This document shows positions 26,708 to 36,152 of a stretch of 47,695 nt of DNA, piece by piece. The notes beneath the pieces were generated by a model. It searched no databases. It saw nothing but the letters and a program-made list of their open reading frames with translations, and was not told the origin of the DNA. A program made the position numbers and the translations under genes. Position 1 is the stretch's first letter. Each line of letters begins with the position of its first letter. Source of the stretch: Acetonema longum DSM 6540 (lineage in GTDB: Bacteria; Bacillota; Negativicutes; Sporomusales; Acetonemataceae); assembly GCF_000219125.1 (NCBI RefSeq), contig NZ_AFGF01000066.1, positions 1-47,695 of the forward strand. Direction: 5' to 3'.

Positions 26708-27724
26708 TCAGCCTCTAAAATGATTGTAGCCCCGCGGTTCCAACAGTTGGCTCTCACCCTGCCGGTTTAAAAGATATACAGCCGGTCCGGTCCCTGTGAC
26801 CTCCCCTACTACCGTTAACGGTAATTCAGGATGTGCCGCCCGTAATTTCGTCAGATTGGCAACCGGCATGGTAAATACCAGCTGATAATCTTCACCGCCG
26901 AACAATGCATAGTCTAAAACATCCCGGTTAAAGAACCCGGCGGTCATTTCTACCGCCGGCGAAACGGGAACAGCCTCCTGCTGTAAGCAGAGAGCCACGC
27001 CGCTGGCTTTAGCGATTTCGTTGGCCTCGCTGGCCAGGCCGTCGCTGATGTCGTTCATGGAGGTGGCGCCGAAACAGGCTGCCAGCTGCCCGATTTGAAC
27101 CTGAGGTTCCGGCTGCAGGTGAGCCTGGACCAGGGCTGAAATTCGCTCTGCCCCGCCGGCTTTCCGCCAGTCGCCGTAATCCAGCCAAGCCAGCCCTGCC
27201 GCCGCATCACCCAGCATGCCGGTTACTATGACTTTGTCGCCTTCCCTGGCGCCCGAGCGCAACACGATCCTCTCGGGAGTCACCTCTCCGGTCAAAGTTA
27301 CGTTGATTGCCAAATAATCGGGAATGGACACAGTATCACCGCCTATGATGTTCACCCCATAGCGATGACAAATAGCTTTCATTCCCTGGTACAGTTCCTG
27401 TATATACTCCACAGAAATCTGGGGGGGAATAGCAATAGAAACCACGGCATGCCGGGGAGCGCCGCCCATGGCCGCAATATCGCTGATATTAACAGCCATG
27501 GATTTATACCCCAGCTGCCAGGCTGTCATATAGTGACGTTTAAAATGGATGGTCTCCACCAGCATATCGGTCGTCAATAGTTGAAGACTCCCTGGAGCCG
27601 GGCAATAAGCCGCGGCATCGTCGCCGATACCGGTTCGGACCGTTTCAGGCGTAACAATAGTCCCCTCTTTCAGGATATTGATTAAGCCAAATTCACCCAC
27701 AGTTTTAATCGTTCTAACAGTCAT
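26708..27724 (-). CDS. thiL: Thiamine-monophosphate kinase ThiL
   Basis: 338 aa from ATG 27724 (AGGTG 6 nt upstream). AIR synthase-related fold: GEFGLI near the N terminus, TGIGDDAAAY, TTDMLVETIHF, MAVNISDIAAMGG, and NDISDGLASEANEIAKAS for ATP-Mg binding. It phosphorylates thiamine-P to TPP, the ligand of the thiC riboswitch at 32148. First gene of the tsa cluster, a frequent Firmicute arrangement. The gap to the divergent 27932 gene is 207 bp. Confidence 0.96.
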   Translation of the reverse strand: MTVRTIKTVGEFGLINILKEGTIVTPETVRTGIGDDAAAYCPAPGSLQLLTTDMLVETIHFKRHYMTAWQLGYKSMAVNISDIAAMGGAPRHAVVSIAIPPQISVEYIQELYQGMKAICHRYGVNIIGGDTVSIPDYLAINVTLTGEVTPERIVLRSGAREGDKVIVTGMLGDAAAGLAWLDYGDWRKAGGAERISALVQAHLQPEPQVQIGQLAACFGATSMNDISDGLASEANEIAKASGVALCLQQEAVPVSPAVEMTAGFFNRDVLDYALFGGEDYQLVFTMPVANLTKLRAAHPELPLTVVGEVTGTGPAVYLLNRQGESQLLEPRGYNHFRG

Positions 27725-27931
27725 AACCATCACCTGATCTGTTTCATTTTTGTTGCTGCATGATAAAATTTTACCGCGTTCTTCTATCTTTTTGTCTTCT
27801 GTTTTCTGGAAGCATTTCCTGCATGGCTAGTATACCACAAGCGAAAAAAAAGTTGTAGAAAATACGGCAGAGAAAAGGATTTCGCCCCCTGACGGTAAAC
27901 TGTATTATAGACACCGATGTTAGGAGGCGCT

Positions 27932-29521
27932 ATGAACTCCATTCGTTTGAAAATCAGCAATGTAGACCGGATGGGTTTGGTCCTTGACATATCCCGGGTT
28001 GTCGCGGCGCATCAGGCCAATATCAGTTCCATGGAAGTGGAGCTGAACACTGTATACCTAGAAATCGGGCAGCTATTGCCGGCGGAAAAAGCGGAAATCA
28101 TCCAGTCTCTTGCTGCTATTCCGCAGGTTACAGTTGTTACGGAGATCAACCTGATGCCTTACCAGGAACGAACTGAACAAATTCGGGCGGTCATGGCCTC
28201 AGTCAGCGATGGCATCATTGCGATTGACTGTCAGGCCAGGATCACCCATTATAACCCTGCTGCCGAACGAATCGTACGTATTCCCGGAGAACAGGTGCTG
28301 GGCCAGCCTCTGATCTCATTTTTTCCGCCCGACATGCCTCTGTTGGAGGCGTTGCATTTTGGCGCGGTCTACAACAACCGGGAAATCGTACTGAAGAAAA
28401 CCAACAGCCATTACCTGGCCAGCGGTCGTCCGATCCTGGACCAGTCCGGACGGATTATTGGAGCAGTAGCTATCCTGAAGGATATTTCCGATGTCCGGGA
28501 TTTAGTGTATACGGTAACCGGCCAGCTGACCATGTCCTTTCACAGTCTCACCTATGCCAGCGAAAGCATGCAGCGCTTAGTCGCCACTGCCAGAACCGTA
28601 GCCAAAGGAAGCTCCACCGTATTAATCCGGGGCGAAACCGGCACCGGCAAAGAACTCCTGGCCAAAGCCATCCACCTGGAATCCGCCAGGACGGATCAGC
28701 TGTTTGTGCCGATCAACTGCGCCGCCATTCCCGATACTCTGCTGGAAAGCGAACTGTTTGGCTATGAAGCCGGGGCCTTCACCGGCGCTAACAAAGGCGG
28801 TAAGCAGGGTCTATTTGAGTTCGCCCACGGGGGAACTATCTTCCTGGATGAAATCGGGGAATTGTCAACGCAACTGCAAGCCAAGCTACTGCGGGTCCTG
28901 CAGGACGGACATATCCGCCGGATTGGCGGCATGCGGGAAATTCCGGTGGACGTCCGAATTTTAGCGGCCACTAACCGCAACCTCGAAGCCATGATCGCCG
29001 AACGCAAGTATCGAGAAGATCTATACTACCGTTTAAATGTAATCCCCCTGGTAATCCCGCCGCTGCGGGACCGCAAAGACGATATTCCGCTGTTAGCGCG
29101 AATGTTTTTACAACGTTTTGCCGCTAAAATGCAAAAAAATATAAATACTATCAGTGAAACCGCGCTGTATAAGTTAAATCATTATTACTGGCCCGGCAAT
29201 GTACGGGAACTGGAGAACGTAATGGAGCGCTGCGCCAATATGATACGAGGTTCAATGGTGCTGGCGGAGCATATCTCGTTTGGCTCTGCCTGTACCCTTC
29301 CCGATCCGGATAACCCCAAAACACTGCGCGGCTTATCCCAGACAGTTGAGGATGCTGAACGGGAAGTTCTTACCGCCGCCCTCAGGCAATACGCTACTTC
29401 CCGTCAATTAGGCGCGGCGTTGGGCCTGTCCCATACCGCCGTTCTTAAGAAATTGCAGAAATACGGACTGAAACTGCCGCCCCGCCCGCCTATGCAGCCA
29501 AACAGAAAGGACAAATCATGA
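27932..29521 (+). CDS. TyrR-family sigma-54-dependent activator (ACT-PAS-AAA+-HTH)
   Basis: 529 aa from ATG 27932, with AGGAGG 4 nt upstream. Domains: N-terminal ACT (1-75, amino acid sensing), PAS (about 85-190), AAA+ sigma-54 interaction domain (about 210-440) with Walker A GETGTGKE, GAFTGA (in FGYEAGAFTGANKGG), Walker B IFLDEIG, and a C-terminal TyrR-like HTH (LGAALGLSHTAVLKKLQKYGL). It belongs to the TyrR class, but retains an intact GAFTGA, so it should activate sigma-54 polymerase. The stop codon overlaps the alr start (ATGA), so both are made from one transcript. Link to alanine metabolism is inferred from this coupling. Confidence 0.92.
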   Translation: MNSIRLKISNVDRMGLVLDISRVVAAHQANISSMEVELNTVYLEIGQLLPAEKAEIIQSLAAIPQVTVVTEINLMPYQERTEQIRAVMASVSDGIIAIDCQARITHYNPAAERIVRIPGEQVLGQPLISFFPPDMPLLEALHFGAVYNNREIVLKKTNSHYLASGRPILDQSGRIIGAVAILKDISDVRDLVYTVTGQLTMSFHSLTYASESMQRLVATARTVAKGSSTVLIRGETGTGKELLAKAIHLESARTDQLFVPINCAAIPDTLLESELFGYEAGAFTGANKGGKQGLFEFAHGGTIFLDEIGELSTQLQAKLLRVLQDGHIRRIGGMREIPVDVRILAATNRNLEAMIAERKYREDLYYRLNVIPLVIPPLRDRKDDIPLLARMFLQRFAAKMQKNINTISETALYKLNHYYWPGNVRELENVMERCANMIRGSMVLAEHISFGSACTLPDPDNPKTLRGLSQTVEDAEREVLTAALRQYATSRQLGAALGLSHTAVLKKLQKYGLKLPPRPPMQPNRKDKS

Positions 29522-30630
29522 GACCAACCTTTGCTCAAATTAATCTGGCGGCTATCCGCCATAACCTGCAACAGGTAAAACAGACAATAGCCCCCGGCGT
29601 CCGGATCATCGCCGTGGTAAAATCCAATGCCTATGGGCATGGCGCCGTTCCGGTAAGCCGCGCCTTGTTAGAGGCCGGAGCGGATTCACTGGCAGTAGCC
29701 CTCCCGGAAGAAGGAGTACAGCTTCGGGAAGCCGGCATTCAGGCTCCTATCCTGGTACTGGGGATGTTCCTGCCGGAACAGGCCGGCTTGTATGTGGAAT
29801 ACGACCTAACCGCCGCAGTTGTTACCGAGAGATGTTTGACCGCTTTGGCCGAGGCTGCCCGCCGTAAAACATCCTATGCCACTGTCATGGTAAAACTGGA
29901 CACCGGGATGGGGCGCATCGGCATCTTTCCATCACAGCTTTTATCCTTCCTGGAAATGATCAAGCAGCGTAAAGAGCTTCGTTTAGCAGGTATGTTTACT
30001 CACCTGGCCTGCGCCGACGCGGCAAATAAAGATCACGCCTGCAGCCAGTTAGCTATTTTTCAGTCTTCTGTCCAGCAGGCCCGGGAACACAATATCCTCC
30101 TTCCGCTTGTAAGCGCGGCCAACAGCGCCACCATCATCGACCTGCCGCCCGGACACTGTTCCGCCGTCCGTCCCGGCATCATCCTGTACGGCCTTCCTCC
30201 CTCACACGAAATGCAGCAGCACCTGAACCTCAAACCGGCTATGGAGTTAAAAACCCGGGTGGTGTATGTAAAGCATGTCCCGGCCAACACCTCAGTCAGT
30301 TACGGCTACACTTACTCTACCAGTCAGCCTACCTGGCTGGCTACCCTGCCCCTGGGTTACGGCGACGGCTACAACCGGCATCTGTCCAATAAGGCCCAGG
30401 TTTTAATCGGCGGCAAACGTCGCCCGGTCGTAGGCAGGGTATGTATGGACCAGATCATAGTTGATATCGGCGACACCTGCGATGTAAAAATAGGTGATGA
30501 AGCCGTACTGTTCGGCCGTCAGGGCGCCGAAGAGATCAGCATTGCCGAACTGGCCGACCTAAGCGGCACCATTAGCTATGAGCTGCTGTGCGCTATAAGC
30601 GCCAGAGTACCCAGGATATATGTTGACTGA
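29518..30630 (+). CDS. alr: Alanine racemase
   Basis: 370 aa, standard length. PLP lysine in AVVKSNAYGHG (Lys about 36), then TGMGRIG and MFTHLACAD; the catalytic Tyr region is SVSYGYTY, and GRVCMDQIIVDIG is in the C-terminal beta domain. It makes D-Ala for peptidoglycan. Starts within the stop of the upstream regulator (ATGA, 4-bp overlap). Followed by a terminator. In Bacillus alr precedes mazEF; here mazEF is 5.5 kb away beside nnrD and acpS. Confidence 0.97.
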   Translation: MRPTFAQINLAAIRHNLQQVKQTIAPGVRIIAVVKSNAYGHGAVPVSRALLEAGADSLAVALPEEGVQLREAGIQAPILVLGMFLPEQAGLYVEYDLTAAVVTERCLTALAEAARRKTSYATVMVKLDTGMGRIGIFPSQLLSFLEMIKQRKELRLAGMFTHLACADAANKDHACSQLAIFQSSVQQAREHNILLPLVSAANSATIIDLPPGHCSAVRPGIILYGLPPSHEMQQHLNLKPAMELKTRVVYVKHVPANTSVSYGYTYSTSQPTWLATLPLGYGDGYNRHLSNKAQVLIGGKRRPVVGRVCMDQIIVDIGDTCDVKIGDEAVLFGRQGAEEISIAELADLSGTISYELLCAISARVPRIYVD

Positions 30631-30637
30631 TTATACT

Positions 30638-30670
30638 AAAACCCTTAATGCCGCAAGCATCAAGGGTTTT
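30638..30670 (+). terminator. Bidirectional terminator between alr and thiC
   Basis: AAAACCCTT / AAGGGTTTT with an inner ATGC / GCAT stem separated by one A-C mismatch. It serves alr on the plus strand and thiC on the minus strand. Confidence 0.9.
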
Positions 30671-30677
30671 ATCTGTT

Positions 30678-31979
30678 TTAGCAGGATTCGGGACTTTTTC
30701 CGAGGTATTGTCCCACAATTTTCATGGCGCAATAATTGCCGCACATGGAACAGGCTTCGGCGCCGCCAGGGTTTCTGGCTTGGCGATAATTAGCCGCTTT
30801 GACTGGATCGATGGCCAGTTTGATTTGCCTATCCCAATCTAAGGCTTTCCTGGCCTTAGACATCTCCAGATCCCATTCCCAGGCGCCTTTTACGCCTTTG
30901 ATGATATCGGCGGCATGGGCCGCAATACGTGAAGCCATGATACCTTCCCTTACATCGTCAATATTCGGCAATCCCAGATGTTCGGCCGGAGTTACATAGC
31001 AGAGGAAGTCGGCGCCGGCAGCTGCGGCCAAAGTACCGCCAATTGCCGCAGTAATGTGATCATAGCCTGGAGCCACATCGGTTACCAAAGGTCCAAGCAC
31101 GTAAAAGGGAGCGCCTTTGCACAACTGCTTCTGAAGTTTCACGTTGGCTTCAATCTGGTCATAGGGCACATGGCCCGGACCTTCCACCATGACCTGCACC
31201 CCTCTGGCCCAGGCCCGGTCCACCAGTTCACCCAGGATTAGCAGTTCCTGGACCTGAGCCCGGTCGGTGGCATCGGCCAAACATCCCGGCCTCAGTCCGT
31301 CACCCAGACTCAATGTTACATCATATTTTTCGCAGATCGAGAGAAGATCATCAAACCGCTCATACAAAGGATTCTCCTTGTCGTTATGCAGCATCCAGCC
31401 GGTCAAAAAGGAGCCCCCGCGGCTGACAATATCCGCCGTGCGGCCCTGCTGACGCAGACGGGCAATCGTGGCCTGGGTCACACCACAGTGCACCGTCATA
31501 AAATCAGCGCCGTCTTTGGCCTGTTTTTCAATCGTAGCCAGCATATCGTCGCCGGTCATGGCAATGATGGATCCCCGGTCGCGAATCGCCTCTACCGTGG
31601 CCTGATAAATCGGCACAGTCCCTACCGCGATCGTAGACTTGGCAATAATCGCCCTGCGGGATGCGTCAATGTCATCCCCGGTACTGAGATCCATGACCGC
31701 GTCCGCCCCTGCCGCAATAGCTGCCGCCAGTTTATCCAGTTCCGGCGCCAGATCAGGATAGGCGCTGGAAGTGCCGATATTGGCATTAACCTTAGTGCGA
31801 AGTCCCAGGCCAAAACCTCGTGGTTCCAGGGTGGCATGGTTAATGTTAGCGCACAGGGCAATTGTGCCCTCGGCCACGCGCTGTCTAATCAGTTCGGTTT
31901 CCAGACCCTCGTATTCAGCCACCTGGCGCATAGCATCGGTTATTCTACCGGCCCGGGCCTGCTGCATTTGTGTAGCCAT
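30678..31979 (-). CDS. thiC: Phosphomethylpyrimidine synthase ThiC
   Basis: 433 aa, the length of the shorter bacterial/clostridial ThiC. Radical SAM enzyme converting AIR to HMP-P. Visible: [48 protein letters not shown], and the C-terminal [11 protein letters not shown] cluster site (CxxCxxxxC). Start ATG 31979 has AAGGGGGAAG upstream; longer frames run into the repeated leader. Preceded by a TPP riboswitch, its terminator and two 40-bp tandem repeats. Confidence 0.97.
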   Translation of the reverse strand: MATQMQQARAGRITDAMRQVAEYEGLETELIRQRVAEGTIALCANINHATLEPRGFGLGLRTKVNANIGTSSAYPDLAPELDKLAAAIAAGADAVMDLSTGDDIDASRRAIIAKSTIAVGTVPIYQATVEAIRDRGSIIAMTGDDMLATIEKQAKDGADFMTVHCGVTQATIARLRQQGRTADIVSRGGSFLTGWMLHNDKENPLYERFDDLLSICEKYDVTLSLGDGLRPGCLADATDRAQVQELLILGELVDRAWARGVQVMVEGPGHVPYDQIEANVKLQKQLCKGAPFYVLGPLVTDVAPGYDHITAAIGGTLAAAAGADFLCYVTPAEHLGLPNIDDVREGIMASRIAAHAADIIKGVKGAWEWDLEMSKARKALDWDRQIKLAIDPVKAANYRQARNPGGAEACSMCGNYCAMKIVGQYLGKSPESC

Positions 31980-32002
31980 GGTATCTTCCCCCTTATTCAT
32001 AA

Positions 32003-32082
32003 TTGACAAGAAACAAGCCCGCTTTGCGGAGCTTTTTCCGTCTTGACGAGAAACAAACCCGCTTTGCGGAGCTTTTTCCGTC
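32003..32082. repeat. Two tandem 40-bp hairpin repeats in the thiC leader
   Basis: Two adjacent 40-bp copies (32003-32042, 32043-32082) differ at two positions. Each contains CCGC-TTT-GCGG, then GAGCTTTTTCCGTC. They lie between the riboswitch terminator and the thiC ribosome site. A diverged copy is at 38641-38673, where the stem is CTGC-TTT-GCAG, i.e. a compensated base change. Confidence 0.85.
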
Positions 32083-32086
32083 TTGA

Positions 32087-32129
32087 TAAAAAGACAGCCA
32101 TTCAACCTAAATTGGTTAAACGGCTGTCT
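32087..32129 (-). terminator. Riboswitch-controlled terminator upstream of thiC
   Basis: Minus-strand stem AGACAGCC / GGCTGTCT, extended by a near-complementary inner stem ending AACC / GGTT, then TTTTTATC. It lies 18 bp after the TPP aptamer and is its likely expression platform. Confidence 0.9.
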
Positions 32130-32147
32130 AACATCCAACAGTCTTTT

Positions 32148-32232
32148 AACCACTTCCCTACGCTGGTATTACCCAGAAATCAGGTTCAAAGAGTCGGCTT
32201 TCGCCTCTCAGCATGATGCACCCCTAGTGGTT
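32148..32232 (-). promoter_or_regulatory. TPP riboswitch (THI element) controlling thiC
   Basis: On the minus strand the conserved aptamer core is intact: AGGGGTGC, GCTGAGAGG, ACTCTTTGAACCTGAT, GGGTAATACCAGCG and TAGGGAAGT. The closing P1 pairs AACCACT with AGTGGTT. Located 169 bp before the thiC start, with a terminator downstream; TPP binding should stop transcription. Confidence 0.97.
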
Positions 32233-32245
32233 ATATTCAATTTAT

Positions 32246-32818
32246 CTACTTTTTAACCGGCTGTTTAATAATTCCTTCCGACCGGCTAAGCGGCTCACTG
32301 ATGTCCAAATGGCCTGAAAGTGTCTGTACCACCTTACCATCAATCAGGATTTGCACTTTCTTGATTTCCGGAAATTCCGTAAGAGTATTGACAATCGCCC
32401 CGATGGTTAAAATTTCATTAGTCGACCCGCCGGGGTTTTGTTTTTTCAGCTTATCGTTGAAATTCACGTAGGCAATTTTGTCTTTTACCTTAATGCTAAT
32501 CAGCTTGGCCACCGGCGGTATAACCGGCAGTAGGTCTTTATTTTTCGGACCTGCCATCAAAAGCTCCATCGCCGACTGCACCGGGTTAGCGGGTTTGTCA
32601 AGGGTGGCTGTTTCCGGCGCCAGGTATATTGCGTCCTTAGTGGCAAAATATACTGTGATTGTAACCTTATTGTTTGCCGGGGCTTTAGGCTGACTAACGT
32701 CCTCTGCTCGCCTGCCTGGTGCATCACTGCCGGCAGGTACGGTGTCCGTACAACCGCCGCCCATTAGCCAGACCATCATCATCAGAATCATCCATACGGC
32801 GAGTTTTCTGTATGACAT
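32246..32818 (-). CDS. GerMN-domain lipoprotein
   Basis: 190 aa. Lipoprotein signal with lipobox around C23 (LMGGGC), then a Pro/Ala-rich linker and one GerMN domain (about 50-170), including ETATLDKPANPVQSAMELLMAGP and AYVNFNDKL. GerMN domains occur in GerM, a spore-envelope lipoprotein (usually two domains), and in LpqB. Start ATG 32818 overlaps the stop of the amidase by one base (TAATG), with GGGGGGTGGG ahead, so both are translated together. A partner role for the amidase at the cell surface or during sporulation is inferred. Confidence 0.88.
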   Translation of the reverse strand: MSYRKLAVWMILMMMVWLMGGGCTDTVPAGSDAPGRRAEDVSQPKAPANNKVTITVYFATKDAIYLAPETATLDKPANPVQSAMELLMAGPKNKDLLPVIPPVAKLISIKVKDKIAYVNFNDKLKKQNPGGSTNEILTIGAIVNTLTEFPEIKKVQILIDGKVVQTLSGHLDISEPLSRSEGIIKQPVKK

Positions 32819-34404
32819 TATTGCCCACCCCCCTGTTTGGCTGCCTGTGCGAAAAATGTTTCCAGCCCCTGTACAATCCCCCGGGCTATCTTCTCTTGAA
32901 ATTCAGGGGAGGCAAGTAATTTCTCCTCTTGCTTGTTAGAAAGGAAAGCCATTTCAACCAATGCTGCAGGCATCAGTGTATATTTATTTACATAAAAGTT
33001 AGTGGCGCTGATCGAGCGATCCGGCAATCCCCCGGCTTTTATCATTTCCTGCTGCAAAGACCGGGCCAGCATAGCATCATAACTCGATTTGGCAAAATAG
33101 AATGTCTGGGTTCCTTTAATGGCCGGATTGGGAGCAGCATTAGAGTGAATGCTGATAAATACATCCGCTTTGGCATGATTGGCAATGGCGGTCCTAGCCC
33201 TTAATTCATCACGGTCAGTGATACTGGCGCTATAGACGTCCACATCGGTTTCTCTGGTCATGATAACCTTGGCACCGGCTTTCTCCAACATTGCCTTCAG
33301 TTGTTTGGCCACAGCCAAATTAGCGGTTTTCTCCTGCAGCCCGGTTACTCCGATCGCACCCGGATCGCTGCCGCCATGGCCGGGATCAATGGCAATAATT
33401 TTATTGGCCAGCCCGGACGTAAACTGAAACTTGCCCGGAGGCGTCTTTTTATTGATATCAATCACAACCCGATAGGGTTTAGCGGATTTTGCATCCTCGG
33501 GCATAGTAAAAACTTTGTATTCTCCCTCGGTCAAGGCAAAGGGAATATCAATCATCAAACGGCTGTCATCTTTTTCTGATGGCACAATCGTGATTCTATC
33601 AGCAATTTTGCCATCAAATTCATATTGCTTCGGAATTTTTTCCAAAGGCGCTCCTTTGGTCCCTTTCAGTTCCACCGTCAAGCGGGGAACAGGCAAAGCA
33701 CTTATCACTGCGGCAGGTTGAACCGGAGCCGAAAGATCAACCACAATTCGCAGCTTACTTTCCCCGGTTACCGCATCCAGATGGGTAAAAGAACGCACTT
33801 GCAAAAGCTGGGCCGGCACTTGCTTTTCAGAAGCCTTGCTCTCTGCCGCCGCCAAGGTCGATGGAACTGCTGCAGTCACCGGTGTTTTTGCATCGCCGGC
33901 GTCTGTGGCCGCTGGTTTGCTTTGAGTGCTCGCCCGGGCAGCCTGCGCAGCATCCATATGTACATCCACTACCACACGATAGGGTTTGTCGGCTTGAGCA
34001 TCATTCGCCAATGTAAATACTTTAATATCCTTAGGAGTGATCTTTTGGTTCAAATCCAGGTTTACCCGGGTACTGGCCCCGTATACGGTAAAACTTGTCT
34101 TATCTACCATGGCGTCATCCATTGCCAGGGTGTTCCCATTGGCGGGAACTGCTCCTTTGATCGCTACAACCAACCGTGATGCCGAACTACCGGTTACGAC
34201 TCCCTGAGCCTCAACAGGGCCTGTCACATCAAAGACATACCGCATGACGTTAATCCCTTTTGCGTCATCCATGAATATCCCTGAGCGGAGTTGCGTGATT
34301 TCCGCCCGACTCGGTGCAGCCATCGCAGGGCGATCTGTTGCGGCGACCTGTACCAAAACCAAACTTAAAACCAGTATAAACCAGGAAAGCGTCCGACGCA
34401 ACAA
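32818..34404 (-). CDS. N-acetylmuramoyl-L-alanine amidase with two AMIN domains
   Basis: 528 aa from TTG 34404 (AGGAGG 6 nt upstream; the longer frame reads through that site). Signal peptide 1-30 (FILVLSLVLVQVAA, AMA cleavage). Two AMIN repeats (about 35-150, 195-320), separated by an Ala/Thr/Lys-rich linker, target the protein to envelope sites. C-terminal Amidase_3 (about 330-525) has Zn2+ ligands in IAIDPGHGG (His), LQEKT (Glu) and SIHSNA (His), and the catalytic Glu in ALVEMAFLSN. It cleaves the MurNAc-L-Ala bond in division or sporulation. Translationally coupled to the GerMN lipoprotein. Confidence 0.95.
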   Translation of the reverse strand: MLRRTLSWFILVLSLVLVQVAATDRPAMAAPSRAEITQLRSGIFMDDAKGINVMRYVFDVTGPVEAQGVVTGSSASRLVVAIKGAVPANGNTLAMDDAMVDKTSFTVYGASTRVNLDLNQKITPKDIKVFTLANDAQADKPYRVVVDVHMDAAQAARASTQSKPAATDAGDAKTPVTAAVPSTLAAAESKASEKQVPAQLLQVRSFTHLDAVTGESKLRIVVDLSAPVQPAAVISALPVPRLTVELKGTKGAPLEKIPKQYEFDGKIADRITIVPSEKDDSRLMIDIPFALTEGEYKVFTMPEDAKSAKPYRVVIDINKKTPPGKFQFTSGLANKIIAIDPGHGGSDPGAIGVTGLQEKTANLAVAKQLKAMLEKAGAKVIMTRETDVDVYSASITDRDELRARTAIANHAKADVFISIHSNAAPNPAIKGTQTFYFAKSSYDAMLARSLQQEMIKAGGLPDRSISATNFYVNKYTLMPAALVEMAFLSNKQEEKLLASPEFQEKIARGIVQGLETFFAQAAKQGGGQ

Positions 34405-34555
34405 AATACACCTCCTACATTGCGACGTCAACAGATATCTTCGTTTATATATCGTAAAATTCCTGCAAAAACATTAGTGTAAAATGCTGTAATAAGCATA
34501 TTAATGTATAAATTTTTTAAAAAATTATTACCCGCCGGGATCACAGCGGGGTAAC

Positions 34556-34584
34556 AAAAAAAGAAGGCCGGTAAACCTTCTTTT
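34556..34584 (-). terminator. Terminator after the DUF3006 gene
   Basis: AAAAGAAGG / CCTTCTTTT stem with 8-nt loop; T-run on the minus strand. 32 bp after the DUF3006 stop. Confidence 0.85.
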
Positions 34585-34616
34585 ATACAGACAATCCATC
34601 ATTATCTCTATCCGTG

Positions 34617-34850
34617 TCAGTTGTTCCCTTGGGTTAATTCCTTCAGCAGATCTTCGGCTTCCTTGCGGGCCTTCTCAGTAGACGCTTCATCAAATCCGAT
34701 ATCCATCACCAAATGATCCCCTTCCTGAACGCCTTCCGGTAAAAACTCCCGCAGCCAAACTACCTGTTTTTCTTCCGCTCCTACTAACAGAACGGCTTTT
34801 TTCCCTTCCATGCGGTCAATCACGGCTGAGACCTGTTTCGAGCGCTGCAT
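34617..34850 (-). CDS. DUF3006 family protein
   Basis: 77 aa. Pattern VSAVIDRMEGKKAVLLV, then WLREFLPEGVQEGDHLVMDIGFD and a charged helix, typical of DUF3006. Function unknown; the family is often beside a ComEC-like metallo-beta-lactamase gene, exactly as here (3 bp after its stop). No signal peptide, so cytosolic. ATG 34850. Confidence 0.88.
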   Translation of the reverse strand: MQRSKQVSAVIDRMEGKKAVLLVGAEEKQVVWLREFLPEGVQEGDHLVMDIGFDEASTEKARKEAEDLLKELTQGNN

Positions 34851-34853
34851 CGG

Positions 34854-35762
34854 CTACTTCTCCTTTGAAATCTTATAGGACTTGCCGTTGCTGGTGATCG
34901 TAACCGTACCATGCTGATCCGTGCGATACACCTTCATGTTGGCGGTCGCATAACGCTTCAGCACTACTTCATGAGGATGCCCATAATCATTATTGGCTCC
35001 TGCCGAAACAACCACTGTCTGTGCGCCAACAGCCTTCAAAAAAGCCGGCCGGGAAGAAGTGCGGCTGCCATGATGACCGCCTTTCAGCACCAAGCTTTTC
35101 AGCTCATCGCGGGATCGCTGCAGCATCTGCTGTTCCGATTCCTGCTCGGCATCCCCAGTCAGCAGCATAGTAAAATTACCGTATATCAGCTTGGCAACAA
35201 TAGAATTATTGTTCAGGTCAGCATTCGCACCTTGTTTAATATAGGGCTTAGCCGGCGCCAGTATCCTGAGAACCGCGCCGCCGCCAATGTCAATCTGGTC
35301 GCCGGCTGTTACCACCTTAAAGGGAATGTTCTTCTTTTTGACTGTTGTCAGATACTGCCGATACAAATTGGTGGTAGCGGCAACTCCGTTATCGTAAATT
35401 TGCTTTATGGCAAAGGATTCAAACAGAGCGGCCATTCCTCCCAAATGGTCGGCATGGCCATGGGTGATAATCACTTTGTCAATGGTCCGAATTCCCTCTT
35501 TTTTTATGTATGAGACCAACTTATCCCTGGTTCCTACATCGCCGGTATCCACGAGGACAGCCTGAGTGGGAGTTTTTATTAAAATGGCGTCTCCCTGTCC
35601 CACATCCAGCACCTTGACGGTCAGACCGGTCTGAGACGACAGGCCGGCAGCCTGGGTCGTCGCGGTTTGCTGGCTTATCGGCGCAATAGCGCAGCCAGCA
35701 AACACAAATAACGACATCGCCAGTGCGATGACGCTTATCGCTTTTGTTATCCGCATATTCAA
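34854..35762 (-). CDS. Lipoprotein with ComEC/Rec2-like metallo-beta-lactamase domain
   Basis: 302 aa. N-terminal lipoprotein signal (ISVIALAMSLFVFAGC, lipid Cys about 24), then an MBL fold: VLDVGQGDAILIKT, THGHADHLGG (metal ligands HxHxDH), LTGDAE, KGGHHGSRTS, and GHPHEVV. This matches the soluble MBL domain of ComEC and its free-standing homologues. The anchored form would act outside the membrane, perhaps as a nuclease or phosphodiesterase, but activity is inferred. TTG 35762 is 6 nt after GGGGAGG; ATG 35756 is the alternative. Pairs with DUF3006. Confidence 0.87.
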   Translation of the reverse strand: MNMRITKAISVIALAMSLFVFAGCAIAPISQQTATTQAAGLSSQTGLTVKVLDVGQGDAILIKTPTQAVLVDTGDVGTRDKLVSYIKKEGIRTIDKVIITHGHADHLGGMAALFESFAIKQIYDNGVAATTNLYRQYLTTVKKKNIPFKVVTAGDQIDIGGGAVLRILAPAKPYIKQGANADLNNNSIVAKLIYGNFTMLLTGDAEQESEQQMLQRSRDELKSLVLKGGHHGSRTSSRPAFLKAVGAQTVVVSAGANNDYGHPHEVVLKRYATANMKVYRTDQHGTVTITSNGKSYKISKEK

Positions 35763-35800
35763 TTACAGCCTCCCCTGATTCCCGGTCCCTGCACAAACTG

Positions 35801-36151
35801 TTACAGCTGCACCAGGCCTAAACTGATTCGTACTGCTTCATCCACTTTGGACATAGTATCTTCGCTTAAATGAGTGACTTTCTCTTTTAACCGCCGTTTA
35901 TCAATCGTGCGCAATTGTTCCAATAACAGAACCGAGTCTTTATCCAGATTAAACTCCTTGCCGCTGATCTCCACGTGGGTAGGCAGTTTGGCCTTTGAAA
36001 TTTGCGAAGTGATCGCTGCCACAATGACAGTCGGACTATATTTATTGCCAACATCATTTTGAAGAATTAGTACAGGACGATGCCCTCCCTGTTCGGACCC
36101 TACAACAGGATTTAAATTGGCATAATAAATATCCCCGCGTTTGACAAGCAT
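35801..36151 (-). CDS. mazF: Type II toxin endoribonuclease MazF/EndoA
   Basis: 116 aa from ATG 36151. PemK/MazF fold with [35 protein letters not shown] and [10 protein letters not shown], close to B. subtilis EndoA (NdoA). It cleaves mRNA at short sequences such as UACAU in Bacillus. It begins 1 bp after the stop of the antitoxin gene. In Bacillus the neighbours are acpS, alr and the antitoxin; here the order acpS-nnrD-antitoxin-toxin is preserved. Confidence 0.96.
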   Translation of the reverse strand: MLVKRGDIYYANLNPVVGSEQGGHRPVLILQNDVGNKYSPTVIVAAITSQISKAKLPTHVEISGKEFNLDKDSVLLLEQLRTIDKRRLKEKVTHLSEDTMSKVDEAVRISLGLVQL

Positions 36152-36152
36152 G

